Shown: positions 9,120 to 18,277 of the stretch, piece by piece | How positions within the stretch are numbered: the stretch's first letter is position 1 | How the letters are laid out: each line of letters starts with the position of its first letter | From: Rhodospirillaceae bacterium | GTDB taxonomy: Bacteria; Pseudomonadota; Alphaproteobacteria; Rhodospirillales; Rhodospirillaceae | DNA: 64,000 nt | Direction: 5' to 3' | Assembly (NCBI GenBank): GCA_029245025.1 | Contig: JAQWQC010000029.1 | Coordinates: 1 to 64,000, forward strand | Made by a program: the position numbers and the translations under genes | The notes under the pieces: model-generated | Told to the model about the DNA's origin: nothing | The model's input: the letters and a program-made list of their open reading frames with translations, nothing else | Database searches by the model: none

Positions 9120-10146
9120 TCCTGGAAGCCGTCCCAGCGCTGTTGTTTTCGGCTGCTCAGGACTAACGCTGACCGAGGAAGAACAGGTTCTCTTTAAAGC
9201 GAGTGACCCCCTTGGCTTTATTCTTTTTGCGAGGAATGTTGAGGCGCCGAATCAGGTTCGAGCGCTGGTAGCCGAGCTTCGCGCCTGCGTTGGGCGTAAC
9301 GCGCCAGTATTGATCGATCAAGAAGGCGGTCGGGTTCAGCGCTTAAGGCCACCGTACTGGCGGTCAGCACCGCCACTTCGCCAATTTGGTGACTTATACG
9401 CCCATGACCCGGAACGGGCGGCGAGGGCTTTGCGCATCAACATGCAGGCGATTGGCGCGGAACTGGCTGATCTAGGGATAGATGTTGATTGCGCGCCCTG
9501 TTTGGATGTCCCGGTGCAGGGCGCGCATGATGTGATTGGCAACCGCGCCTTGTCTGAAGATCCAGAGGTCGTCGCGGCTTTAGCGGCCTCCGCGTGCGAC
9601 GGTTTAATCGATGCTGGCGTGGTGCCCGTGATCAAGCACTTACCGGGTCATGGCCGGGCTGGGGTCGATAGCCACAAGGAGTTGCCCGTGATTGACGCCC
9701 CCGAGGAGGCCTTGGCCAACAGCGATCTCCTGCCTTTTCAGGCTGTTGCGCAGTTGCCGGTCGCGGCGATGACGGCGCATGTGGTCTACCAAGCCTTCGA
9801 CCGGGGAAAGGCTGCAACGCTCTCAACGACGGTCGTTTCAAACGTGATTAGAGCGCGGATCGGCTTTGACGGTCTATTGATGAGCGATGATCTTGGTATG
9901 AAAGCCCTCAATGGCTCCTTTGAGGAACTGGCGGCGGCATCTATCAAGGCGGGATGTGATGTAGTTTTACATTGCAGCGGTGACTTAGCAGAGATGGAGC
10001 AGATTGCTGCAGGTTCTAGTAAGTTATCTAATCATGCATACCACGCTATGGAAGAGCTCGACAGATACCGAGGGGCTCCACGTGTGGAGATAGACCGGAC
10101 AGACGCCTCTTTTGAAGTTGCCTCCCTGCTCGAAGTTGCGGCGTAA
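9103..10146 (+). CDS. nagZ: Beta-N-acetylhexosaminidase (GH3), peptidoglycan recycling
   Basis: This glycoside hydrolase family 3 enzyme removes GlcNAc from anhydro-muropeptides in the cytoplasm. Conserved features are VFGCSGLTLTEEE at the N-terminus, LIDQEGGRVQRLRPP, the KHLPGHG loop with following DSH (catalytic His) and MSDDLGM carrying the Asp nucleophile. No ATG lies in frame near the expected start. The only plausible initiator is a TTG at 9103, with GTGGGG a few bases upstream and a 17-nt overlap with the SPOR gene, giving about 347 residues. An ATG at 8989 would add 38 unlike residues read inside the SPOR gene. The start is therefore uncertain and the function is secure. Confidence 0.92.
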   Translation: MSATNSPGSRPSAVVFGCSGLTLTEEEQVLFKASDPLGFILFARNVEAPNQVRALVAELRACVGRNAPVLIDQEGGRVQRLRPPYWRSAPPLRQFGDLYAHDPERAARALRINMQAIGAELADLGIDVDCAPCLDVPVQGAHDVIGNRALSEDPEVVAALAASACDGLIDAGVVPVIKHLPGHGRAGVDSHKELPVIDAPEEALANSDLLPFQAVAQLPVAAMTAHVVYQAFDRGKAATLSTTVVSNVIRARIGFDGLLMSDDLGMKALNGSFEELAAASIKAGCDVVLHCSGDLAEMEQIAAGSSKLSNHAYHAMEELDRYRGAPRVEIDRTDASFEVASLLEVAA

Positions 10147-10157
10147 GCAGTCGCTCG

Positions 10158-10829
10158 GTGCTCTATGCTGCTTCGACCTGGGTTCTTCCCGCACTGCTCG
10201 CGATCACGCTTCATGAGGCAGCCCATGGCTATGCGGCCATGTATTTAGGTGATTCCACGGCCAAAGAGCGGGGAAGGGTTTCACTGAACCCGTTCAGACA
10301 TGTTGATCTGGTCGGTACATTTATACTACCGGCCATTCTAATTTTATCTAAGGGGCCCTTAGTCTTTGGCTGGGCCAAGCCCGTTCCCGTGGACTTCGGG
10401 CGTTTGCGTAATCCGAGACGGGATATGGTCTGGGTGGCAGCGGCCGGACCTGCGGTCAATTTGTTTATAGCGTTGCTTTCTGCCCGGCTGATTTGTGTCG
10501 TCTCGGAGCTTCCGTTGGGGACAGTAGATTGGGCGTTTGACACTTTAAAAAACAGCTTATTTCTCAATGTGATACTGCTTGTTTTTAATTTAATACCTTT
10601 GCCGCCATTGGACGGTGGGCGGATCGCTGTCGGCCTTCTGCCAATTGGTGCGGCTCGACGCTTGGCGCGGCTTGAAAAATACGGCATGTTCCTGATTATC
10701 GGTATCCTCATTGGCCTGCCCTGGTTGGGTTACCTGATAGATGTACCGATCCGGCCCTTCGCGTGGGTGGTTTTGCCTGTTGTCGACGCCGTGATCACTG
10801 CAATCGCCTTTTTGGCCGGATTAATCTAA
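10158..10829 (+). CDS. Site-2 protease family (M50) membrane metallopeptidase
   Basis: The 223-residue intramembrane zinc protease has the HExxH motif in its first membrane helix (H19-E20-A-A-H23) and the third metal ligand D152 in PPLDGGR near the C-terminus. About five to six hydrophobic segments are visible. It starts with GTG at 10158, which gives the length and N-terminus usual for this short subfamily. The substrate is unknown. The gene sits between nagZ and scpA, a standard position in alphaproteobacteria. Confidence 0.9.
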   Translation: MLYAASTWVLPALLAITLHEAAHGYAAMYLGDSTAKERGRVSLNPFRHVDLVGTFILPAILILSKGPLVFGWAKPVPVDFGRLRNPRRDMVWVAAAGPAVNLFIALLSARLICVVSELPLGTVDWAFDTLKNSLFLNVILLVFNLIPLPPLDGGRIAVGLLPIGAARRLARLEKYGMFLIIGILIGLPWLGYLIDVPIRPFAWVVLPVVDAVITAIAFLAGLI

Positions 10830-10846
10830 GGGAGATCGCCCAAATC

Positions 10847-11659
10847 ATGGACGAACGTCCACCATTCCAAGAAGACGAGCCCGAACAACAGCTGGCGTCG
10901 GCTGTTGTGTCGTCGGACCTGGTTCTCAATCTCGGCGGTTTTGAAGGGCCTATCGACGTTCTGCTAACTCTCGCACGCGACCAGAAGGTCGACCTCATTC
11001 ACATTTCTATCCTCGATCTTGCAGAGCAATATCTCGCATTCGTCGAAGCCGCTCGCTCTCAATACCTAGAGTTGGCGGCTGATTATCTGGTAATGGCCGC
11101 CTGGTTGGCTTACTTGAAATCCAAAATTCTCCTGCCCAGAGAAGAGGAGGAAGAGCCCTCTGCATCAGAAATGGCAGATGCATTGCGTTGGCAGCTCTTG
11201 CGCTTGCAATCCATGCAGGACGCCGGCAAAAAACTTATGGAATTGCCGCGTAAAGGGCAGGCGTTCTTCACTCGTGGCGATCCTGAAGGCCTGCCCGTTT
11301 CCTACACGTCGGTCTATGACATCTCGCTTTATGACCTTCTTCGAGGCTATGCCCGCTGCCGTCGCGAAGGAGTGCCAACGGCCCTTGAAATCGAGCCCAT
11401 GGACCTGTACTCCATCGACGACGCAATCGCGCGTCTGCGGGATATTTTCCCCAACGTCCCCGACTGGACCACCATGATGTCTTTCCTGCCTCAGGAGCAT
11501 CTATCGCCCTTCAAGCGCCGGTCAGCTGTCAGCACAACTTTGCTGGCTGTGCTCGAATTGGTCCGACAGGGTAAGGCGGATATCCGGCAGGATGGTGGAG
11601 CGTTTTCCCCAATTTATTTGAAGCCGGCCAATAGGCCTGAGCCTGTGGAGTCTTCATGA
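10847..11659 (+). CDS. scpA: Segregation and condensation protein A
   Basis: This 270-residue kleisin subunit bridges SMC heads in the SMC-ScpAB condensin. The hallmark N-terminal segment LGGFEGPIDVLLTLARDQKVDL, YLVMAAWLAYLKSKILLP and the C-terminal winged-helix part are present. The start is ATG 10847, with GGGAGA about 12 nt upstream. The frame is open further back but those residues are unlike the family. The stop overlaps the scpB start (ATGA). Confidence 0.95.
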   Translation: MDERPPFQEDEPEQQLASAVVSSDLVLNLGGFEGPIDVLLTLARDQKVDLIHISILDLAEQYLAFVEAARSQYLELAADYLVMAAWLAYLKSKILLPREEEEEPSASEMADALRWQLLRLQSMQDAGKKLMELPRKGQAFFTRGDPEGLPVSYTSVYDISLYDLLRGYARCRREGVPTALEIEPMDLYSIDDAIARLRDIFPNVPDWTTMMSFLPQEHLSPFKRRSAVSTTLLAVLELVRQGKADIRQDGGAFSPIYLKPANRPEPVESS

Positions 11660-12489
11660 CCGTTTCTGACGCTGCAAGTGAGTCTGACGTAGTCGAACTT
11701 GTTAACGACAATGACGAAGGTGATGTGACCGCAATCGAAGAAAATTTGCGGCTTGTTGAAGCATTGCTCTTTGCCTCAGCTTCGGCTGTGACTGAGAAGA
11801 TGATCATAGAACGTCTCGGCGATGGGGTCGACGTTCCTAGACTGCTTAGCAAGATCAAAGAGATGTACAAAGGTCGGGGGGTAGAACTCACGAGGGCAGG
11901 AAACCGCTGGTATTTCCGCACAGCGCCAGACCTCGGTGACCGCCTTAAGCTCGAGAAGATGGTTCCGCGGAAGCTGTCGCGAGCTGGCACAGAAACGTTG
12001 GCGATCATTGCTTACCATCAACCTGTGACACGGGCTGAGATTGAAGAGATCCGTGGCGTTGTTATCAGCAAGGGTACGATCGATATTTTGCTGGAAGAGG
12101 GTTGGATTAAACCTAGAGGGCGACGTCACACACCTGGACGGCCAATGACCTGGGGAACGTCAGAGTCCTTTCTCGATCACTTTGGTTTGGAATCTCTCAA
12201 CGACCTGCCGGGCATCGACGAACTTAAGGCCGCCGGTCTGCTTGACAGTCGCCAAGGCTTGGCGGCCTACAATGCTCGGGCGGAACAGGGCGAGACCCTT
12301 CTGTTTGATACCGATGATTCCGATGAAGCGCTTGAACCCCTTGAGGATGGCGAGGCGACCGAAGCTGAAGAACCTACCGTTGAGGCGGCTGAAGAGACAC
12401 CTGAACCAGAGGGGCAAAACCCTGAGCCCATTAAGGACACAGGCGAGGAAAGTGGCGACGAAGATGATGATTCCAAGGAAGAGGTCTAA
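11656..12489 (+). CDS. scpB: Segregation and condensation protein B
   Basis: The 277-residue SMC-ScpAB accessory subunit has two winged helices (about residues 30-190), with ALLFASASAVTE, LAIIAYHQPVTRAEIEEIRGV and LEEGWIKPRGRR typical of the family. The last 70 residues form a very acidic Glu/Asp/Pro tail that is common but poorly conserved in alphaproteobacterial ScpB. It is coupled to scpA by a 4-bp overlap. A gap of 172 bp then leads to tatA. Confidence 0.94.
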   Translation: MTVSDAASESDVVELVNDNDEGDVTAIEENLRLVEALLFASASAVTEKMIIERLGDGVDVPRLLSKIKEMYKGRGVELTRAGNRWYFRTAPDLGDRLKLEKMVPRKLSRAGTETLAIIAYHQPVTRAEIEEIRGVVISKGTIDILLEEGWIKPRGRRHTPGRPMTWGTSESFLDHFGLESLNDLPGIDELKAAGLLDSRQGLAAYNARAEQGETLLFDTDDSDEALEPLEDGEATEAEEPTVEAAEETPEPEGQNPEPIKDTGEESGDEDDDSKEEV

Positions 12490-12661
12490 GTTGATCTGTT
12501 TCTACAATGTTTTTAAAGCCCACTTTCTCTTGCGATAGCCGGTTTTGAGCCCTAAGAACTGGCTCAGGAGGGGCTTTGGCTCAGGTGCCATTGCGGGATA
12601 TCTCAATTTCTGCGATGATCACTGAATAAATTGCGCGGAAAAAGCATGGAGAATCAAAGAC

Positions 12662-12898
12662 ATGGGAACGCTGAGTATCTGGCATTGGATTGTTGTCCTG
12701 GTCGTCGTTCTACTGTTATTCGGTAAAGGAAAAATTCCTGCGCTGATGGGCGATGTAGCTAAAGGCATCAAAGCTTTCAAAACTGGCATGAAGGATGAGG
12801 AGTCCGAATCGTCAGACGCGTCGAAAGCTATCGATGACGAAAAGGCTGCTGATACCACCATGGCCAAGGAAAAAGACGAAGTGTCATCGCGCGCCTAA
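12662..12898 (+). CDS. tatA: Sec-independent protein translocase subunit TatA
   Basis: The 78-residue TatA/E family protein has one N-terminal membrane helix ([15 protein letters not shown]), the FGKGKIP hinge and an amphipathic helix ([18 protein letters not shown]), then a charged tail. It oligomerises to form the Tat export pore. It is the first gene of tatABC, which matters here because many products in this window carry twin-arginine signals. Confidence 0.95.
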   Translation: MGTLSIWHWIVVLVVVLLLFGKGKIPALMGDVAKGIKAFKTGMKDEESESSDASKAIDDEKAADTTMAKEKDEVSSRA

Positions 12899-12933
12899 GT
12901 TTCTGTCTTCATTGAGGCGTGAGGTAGAACACC

Positions 12934-13494
12934 GTGTTCGGAATGGGCTGGTGGGAGCTTTCAATTGTTGGGCTGATTTTGGTTCTTGTGCTCGGGCCCA
13001 AGGAGCTTCCGCACGCCATGCGCACAATTGCACGGTTTATGCGAAAAGCCCGCCGTCTTGCCGGAGAATTCCAAGGCCACATGGACGAGATTGTTCGTGA
13101 GGCTGATTTGGATGAGGTTGGTAAAGCAGTCACTTCAATTAAAAACAAAGACATGGGGTCGATGATTGCGCAAACCGTTGACCCGACAGGCGAACTAACC
13201 AGAGACATCGACTCAACTCTCGCCGATGCGCGCAAAGAGGTTCAGGACATCAAAACAGCAGCTGGACCCGGCGCAATAGCGCCAGGGAAAAGCGCTCCCC
13301 CTCAGATTACTCCCAAACCTGAGGTCGCCCAGTCCTCAACGGCCGAGCTAGCTAAAGTTGGACCACCAAAGCAGACAACGGAACCATCTGTTCCATCACA
13401 AGCTAAAGTGGACACGTCGGGACCAAAGGCGGAACCGGTTCACGCAAAAACTGGGCCAGCACAAGACGTGCCAGCCGCTGCTGGCAATGCATAG
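12934..13494 (+). CDS. tatB: Sec-independent protein translocase subunit TatB
   Basis: This 186-residue protein starts with GTG at 12934, giving MFGMGWWELSIVGL, which matches the TatB N-terminus. The membrane helix, the conserved GPKELP hinge and a long amphipathic region (RTIARFMRKARRLAGEFQ) follow. The second half is a Pro/Ala/Lys-rich tail. TatB with TatC forms the receptor for twin-arginine signals. It lies 35 bp after tatA and 5 bp before tatC. Confidence 0.95.
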   Translation: MFGMGWWELSIVGLILVLVLGPKELPHAMRTIARFMRKARRLAGEFQGHMDEIVREADLDEVGKAVTSIKNKDMGSMIAQTVDPTGELTRDIDSTLADARKEVQDIKTAAGPGAIAPGKSAPPQITPKPEVAQSSTAELAKVGPPKQTTEPSVPSQAKVDTSGPKAEPVHAKTGPAQDVPAAAGNA

Positions 13495-13499
13495 GGCTC

Positions 13500-14321
13500 A
13501 TGGCAGAGGATCCTGATTCCCACACAATGCCGCTGCTCGATCATTTGATGGAGTTGCGTACGCGTTTGATGTGGACGATCCTGGCATTTTTGTGCGCTTT
13601 CTTCGCGTGTTTTTATGTCGCTCAGCCGATTTACGGATTTTTGGTTAAACCACTTGCCAACATCATGATGGAAGTCGGTGGTACCAATCGCATGATCTAC
13701 ACGGCGCTGACGGAAGCCTTTTTCACACAGATACAGGTCGGCTTTTTCGCCGCGTTGTTTATTAGCTTTCCGATTATTGCCAGTCAGTTGTGGCTTTTTA
13801 TCGCTCCGGGTTTGTACAAGCATGAAAAGGGTGCTTTAGCTCCGTTTTTGGTAGCGAGCCCTGTCTTGTTCGTCGCCGGTGCATCGTTTGTTTACTACTT
13901 CATCATGCCGATGGCGTGGCGATTTCTTCTTGGTTTTCAAACGGGTGTTGATGAGGGGGTTCTTCCCATCGAGCTTGAAGCGCGGGTCGGTGAATATCTT
14001 GGTTTGGTTATGAAGTTGATTCTGGCATTTGGAATCAGTTTTCAATTGCCAGTCTTGCTCGTTCTCTTGGCCCGAGTAGGGATTGTATCTGCTGATGGTC
14101 TCGCAGAGCGCCGCAAGTACGCAATTGTCGGAGTGTTCGTATTTGCGGCTATTGTAACGCCGCCAGACGTTATCAGTCAGATCGGCCTGGCGATCCCGAT
14201 GATGCTTTTGTACGAGGTGAGCATCTATGCCTGTCGCATCATCGAGCGCAAGCGAGAGGAAGCGTGGGCAAAAGACGCTGAGGAAGACACTTTTGAAGAT
14301 ACGGACTTCAACGAGACTTAG
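13500..14321 (+). CDS. tatC: Sec-independent protein translocase subunit TatC
   Basis: The 273-residue integral membrane protein has six predicted helices and recognises the RR motif of Tat substrates. The N-terminal MPLLDHLMELRTRL, the conserved TALTEAFFTQIQVG loop and the FAAIVTPPDVISQ segment are characteristic. The tail is acidic. It completes the tatABC operon, and serS follows after about 90 bp. Confidence 0.96.
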   Translation: MAEDPDSHTMPLLDHLMELRTRLMWTILAFLCAFFACFYVAQPIYGFLVKPLANIMMEVGGTNRMIYTALTEAFFTQIQVGFFAALFISFPIIASQLWLFIAPGLYKHEKGALAPFLVASPVLFVAGASFVYYFIMPMAWRFLLGFQTGVDEGVLPIELEARVGEYLGLVMKLILAFGISFQLPVLLVLLARVGIVSADGLAERRKYAIVGVFVFAAIVTPPDVISQIGLAIPMMLLYEVSIYACRIIERKREEAWAKDAEEDTFEDTDFNET

Positions 14322-14412
14322 GCAACTTCACCGGTGATCCTGGTGGACGCTCGGGCTGTCCTTCCGTATAAACCGCTACAACCTTAATTTATCCCGAGCG
14401 GCGCTATTTCCG

Positions 14413-15696
14413 ATGCATGATTTAAAATGGATTAGAGAGAACCCAGAGGCGTTTGATGCTGGGTTAGGGCGCCGTCGGTTAAAGGCCCAGTCCGGGGTGG
14501 TGCTCGATCTGGATGCGCGCAACAGAAGCACACTGACAAAACTGCAAACGCTGCAGGCCCAACGAAACGAGTCATCAAAGAAGATTGGCCAAGTCAAAAA
14601 AGAAGGCGGCAATGCGGATGAGCTTATGGTGGCTGTCGCAGCCATGAAAGATGAAATGGCTGCGCTTGAAGGTGAACAGAAAGCGATCTCGGACGAGATT
14701 CAGACCCTATTGCTTGGTATTCCGAATTTACCGCATGACGACGTGCCGGATGGTATGTCTGAGGACGACAATGTTGAGCTGCGGCGCGTAGGCGATCCAA
14801 AGATACGCAATTATGACGTCAAAGACCATGTCTCGCTGGGTGAAGCCTTGGGCGGGATGAAGTTTGAGGAAGCGGCAAAAATATCCGGCGCCCGCTTTTC
14901 AATCTTGACTGGCCCACTTGCCCGGCTTGAGCGGGCACTTGCGCAGCTCATGTTAGATACGCACACGCAAGAGAATGGATACACTGAGGTCAATCCACCG
15001 GTCCTGGTCAAGGACAATGCTTTGCTGGGGACAGGTCAATTGCCGAAGTTCGCAGATGATCAGTATCGAACTCAGGATGATCTATGGTTGATTCCTACGG
15101 CTGAGGTCTCTCTTACCAATCTTGTGGCTGATTCCATTCTCAATGGATCAGACCTTCCGTTGCGGTTTACGGCATTTACGCCATGTTTCCGGCGGGAAGC
15201 AGGGGCGGCAGGCAAAGATACCCGGGGCATGATCCGTCAACATCAATTCGAGAAAGTTGAAATGGTTTCGATTGTGTCGCCGGACCAATCGGCCGAGGAA
15301 CTCGACCGCATGACGGCCTGTGCCGAGGGCATACTCCAAAAATTAGAACTGCCATACCGGATAATGGCACTATCAGCTGGTGATATTGGCTTTAGCGCCC
15401 ACCGCACCTATGACCTTGAAGTCTGGTTGCCAGGGCAAAACTTGTACCGTGAGATTTCTAGCTGCTCCAATTGCCAGGACTTTCAAGCCTTGCGTATGGG
15501 CGCACGATATAAACCTGAGGAAGGTGCCAAGGGGACTAAGCCGGTTCATACCCTGAATGGTTCGGGTCTGGCGGTAGGGCGGACTCTGGTTGCGGTCCTT
15601 GAAAACTATCAGCAAGAGGATGGCAGCGTTGAGGTTCCCCAAGCGCTGAAGCCCTACATGGGTGGGATCGAGAATATCTCTCCCGCGGTAAACTAA
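14413..15696 (+). CDS. serS: Seryl-tRNA synthetase
   Basis: The 427-residue class II synthetase charges tRNA-Ser. The N-terminal long coiled-coil arm (about residues 30-105, Gln/Lys/Glu-rich) binds the tRNA. Motif 2 is visible as [21 protein letters not shown] and motif 3 as [16 protein letters not shown]. The start [15 protein letters not shown] is the normal family N-terminus. Confidence 0.96.
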   Translation: MHDLKWIRENPEAFDAGLGRRRLKAQSGVVLDLDARNRSTLTKLQTLQAQRNESSKKIGQVKKEGGNADELMVAVAAMKDEMAALEGEQKAISDEIQTLLLGIPNLPHDDVPDGMSEDDNVELRRVGDPKIRNYDVKDHVSLGEALGGMKFEEAAKISGARFSILTGPLARLERALAQLMLDTHTQENGYTEVNPPVLVKDNALLGTGQLPKFADDQYRTQDDLWLIPTAEVSLTNLVADSILNGSDLPLRFTAFTPCFRREAGAAGKDTRGMIRQHQFEKVEMVSIVSPDQSAEELDRMTACAEGILQKLELPYRIMALSAGDIGFSAHRTYDLEVWLPGQNLYREISSCSNCQDFQALRMGARYKPEEGAKGTKPVHTLNGSGLAVGRTLVAVLENYQQEDGSVEVPQALKPYMGGIENISPAVN

Positions 15697-15704
15697 GCCC
15701 CAAG

Positions 15705-16481
15705 ATGTTCAAGCCCATCGACGATTTATCCTGTTGTCGTATCCTTATTTCCAATGACGACGGCATCAATGCCCCCGGTCTACAGGTGCTAGAAAAGATC
15801 GCGCGGACCTTGAGCGACGACATTTGGGTAGTTGCGCCGGCGCACGAGCAAAGTGGAGCGGGCCATTCTCTGACGCTTCACCACCCGTTACGCCCAACCC
15901 AGCTGGGTGAAAAACGTTTTATGGTCGATGGCACGCCGACAGATTGTGTGCTCGTTGCAGGTCAGCACCTCATGACTGATCGTGCACCAGATTTGGTGCT
16001 TTCTGGCATCAATATGGGTGCTAACCTGGGCGAAGACGTACACTATTCTGGCACCGTGGCCGCGGCTTTAGAAGCGACATTGCAAGACATCCCAGCCATC
16101 GCCTTCAGCCAAATGATGAGCGTTAGCCCGCAGTGGGATACGGCAGAGCATTTCTCAGCGGATCTCATACGCTCATTTTGTCAATCAGGATGGGGCCGGA
16201 ATACTCTGATAAATATAAACTTTCCAGACCTTCCAGTGGATAAAATTAAGGGTGTTCGGTTGGCCCGCCAGGGCAAAAACAAACTGGGCGATGACCTGGT
16301 TGTTCGAAAAGACCCGCGCGGCAAACCTTACATCTGGATTGGTGCCCCACGCATATCGGACACCCGCGATGAAGGCACAGACCTCAATGTGACTGCTGCG
16401 GGGTACGTATCTGTTACGCCACTCTGCGTCGATCTCACAGATCATCAGGCGTTATCCAGCCTTAAACAGGTGCTAGAATGA
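15705..16481 (+). CDS. surE: 5'/3'-nucleotidase SurE
   Basis: This 258-residue metal-dependent survival protein dephosphorylates nucleoside monophosphates. The N-terminal ILISNDDGINAPG supplies two metal-binding Asp residues, followed by APAHEQSGAGHS and the SGINMGANLGEDVHYSGTV segment that completes the site. It lies 8 bp after serS and overlaps pcm by 4 bp. The surE-pcm pair is a widespread stationary-phase repair cassette. Confidence 0.95.
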   Translation: MFKPIDDLSCCRILISNDDGINAPGLQVLEKIARTLSDDIWVVAPAHEQSGAGHSLTLHHPLRPTQLGEKRFMVDGTPTDCVLVAGQHLMTDRAPDLVLSGINMGANLGEDVHYSGTVAAALEATLQDIPAIAFSQMMSVSPQWDTAEHFSADLIRSFCQSGWGRNTLININFPDLPVDKIKGVRLARQGKNKLGDDLVVRKDPRGKPYIWIGAPRISDTRDEGTDLNVTAAGYVSVTPLCVDLTDHQALSSLKQVLE

Positions 16482-17131
16482 GTCAGGACTCCCGGCGAAT
16501 CAGGTTGATTATGGATCTTCGTAATTCCGGGGTGACAGAAACAGCTGTGCTTTCAGCGATGGAGCGGACTCCCCGGGAGAATTTCGTCGAAGAGTCATTT
16601 CTTGATCAAGCCTGGGCCAACCGGGCATTACCTATCTCGTGTGGCCAGACGATCAGTCAGCCTTTAGTCGTGGGGCTCATGACCCAAGCGCTTGAGTTGG
16701 TAGACCGTCAACGTGTCTTAGAAATTGGGACGGGGTCAGGTTATCAGGCAGCAATTCTGTCTCGTCTGTGTCGCCGGCTTTACACAATTGAACGTCATAG
16801 TGATCTGTTGGCCGTTGCAGAAAGTAGATTTACGGCTATGTCCCTGCACAACATCACCACTCAGGCTGGTGACGGCTGGAAAGGTTGGCCTCGGCAGGCT
16901 CCATTTGATCGTATCTTGGTGACTGCAGCTGCACCGGTCGTGCCGCAGGACTTGGTCGCGCAACTGTCCGATGACGGCGGTATCATGGTGCTGCCTGTCG
17001 GAGATGCGTCATCACCAGATCAAATGGTTGTCCGAGTGACCAAAACCGGCACTCAATTGAATTCCGAACAGCTTTTTCCCGTTCGATTTGTCCCTCTTGT
17101 GGAGGGTGCAGCAGATGAGATTGAAGGCTGA
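16478..17131 (+). CDS. pcm: Protein-L-isoaspartate O-methyltransferase
   Basis: The 217-residue SAM-dependent enzyme methylates isoaspartyl residues to start their repair. The SAM-binding motif is VLEIGTGSGYQAAILS and the family motif RENFV lies near the N-terminus (MERTPRENFVEE). ISQPLVVGLMTQAL is also typical. It is coupled to surE. Confidence 0.95.
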   Translation: MSQDSRRIRLIMDLRNSGVTETAVLSAMERTPRENFVEESFLDQAWANRALPISCGQTISQPLVVGLMTQALELVDRQRVLEIGTGSGYQAAILSRLCRRLYTIERHSDLLAVAESRFTAMSLHNITTQAGDGWKGWPRQAPFDRILVTAAAPVVPQDLVAQLSDDGGIMVLPVGDASSPDQMVVRVTKTGTQLNSEQLFPVRFVPLVEGAADEIEG

Positions 17132-17231
17132 AATACTCGCTAGATGGGATCAAACGGCTTGAATGGCTCCAGCTGTTGGGTTTGCCTGTTCTTCTTGCGG
17201 AACCTGTAATCGGTTCGTATCGTTCTCCGCT

Positions 17232-18176
17232 ATGAACTCACATTTCTTTAAATACCTTTGCTGCGTTGCAGTTTTGGCCATTTTTTCGGCTTGTGCGCCG
17301 AGCTTCAATCCACCGCCAGGCTATCGCGGAGGGTATTTGTCCGGTGACATACCACAGACAGTTACGGTGCAACGTGGGGACAGCGTCTATCTAATCGCTC
17401 GTAGGTTTGGTGTGCCCCTGAAGGCTCTCATTAAGAACAACAGGTTGAGCCCACCTTACATTCTCTACCCGGGACAAGTTCTCAAGCTCGATGCTCCAGC
17501 GATCCACGTGGTTCAGCGAGGTGACAGTCTGTACGCGATTTCACGCCGTTATGGCGTCGATATGCGGGCATTGGCAAAAAAGAACGATTTGCGATCTCCG
17601 TACACAATCTTTCCAGGTCAGCAGCTGCGTGTCCCAGGGCCTTTCGTTACCGCTGCGACTAGCGGTATCGAAGATGTGCTTTCTCCGCGCCCTAATTCCG
17701 TTACGCAGCCAAAAAGAGGACCGTTGAGTAGGGCACCCGTCGCCTCAGTGCCGCCTCTAGGGGCTCCACCGCCGCCGCCATCACGGGCTGGCAGTCGATT
17801 TGTTTGGCCGGTAGAGGGGAATATTTTGGCAAAGTACGGACCATCCGGCAAAGGCCTGCACAATGACGGCATCAACATAGCCGTTGCCAAAGGAGCATCA
17901 GTCAAAGCCGCAGAGAATGGTGTCGTGGCCTACTCTGGGAATGAACTCCAAGGCTTTGGGAACCTATTGCTCGTAAAGCATGCCGACGGGTGGATGACAG
18001 CTTATGCTCACAACGACGAGCTGCTGGTGAAACGAGGCGAGCAGGTTAAGCGAGGACAGGTCATATCCCGAGCAGGCAGCTCTGGAAATGTTCGAACTTC
18101 TCAGCTGCATTTTGAATTGCGGCGCGGCACGAAGGCTGTGGATCCACTGAAATACCTGGTCTCAGCCCGAAGTTGA
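17232..18176 (+). CDS. Lipoprotein with two LysM domains and a degenerate M23 (LytM) domain, NlpD-like
   Basis: ATG 17232 gives a lipoprotein signal ending in the lipobox FSAC (Cys about residue 21). An upstream in-frame ATG at 17163 would bury the signal. Two LysM repeats follow (VQRGDSVYLIARRFGV and VQRGDSLYAISRRYGV), then a Pro-rich linker and a C-terminal M23 domain. The zinc-binding positions are altered: the first HxxxD region reads NDGINIA and the final HxH reads QLHFEL, with only the H of AYAH in place. This pattern resembles NlpD/EnvC-type activators, which bind peptidoglycan and switch on amidases rather than cut it. It occupies the usual place after surE-pcm. Confidence 0.88.
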   Translation: MNSHFFKYLCCVAVLAIFSACAPSFNPPPGYRGGYLSGDIPQTVTVQRGDSVYLIARRFGVPLKALIKNNRLSPPYILYPGQVLKLDAPAIHVVQRGDSLYAISRRYGVDMRALAKKNDLRSPYTIFPGQQLRVPGPFVTAATSGIEDVLSPRPNSVTQPKRGPLSRAPVASVPPLGAPPPPPSRAGSRFVWPVEGNILAKYGPSGKGLHNDGINIAVAKGASVKAAENGVVAYSGNELQGFGNLLLVKHADGWMTAYAHNDELLVKRGEQVKRGQVISRAGSSGNVRTSQLHFELRRGTKAVDPLKYLVSARS

Positions 18177-18277
18177 GCCGTTTGCGGTCTGACTGAGCGG
18201 CTTTGCAATAGGGCTGACTTACTTATGCTTTGGTGCGATAGTTAAACTCAGAGTTTTGTATGGAAGGGAGCCCTGCA

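Noticed and set aside
12490-12661. GAGCC...GGCTC hairpin between scpB and tatA
   Set aside because: The stem is only 5 bp with no U-run, so it does not qualify as a terminator.
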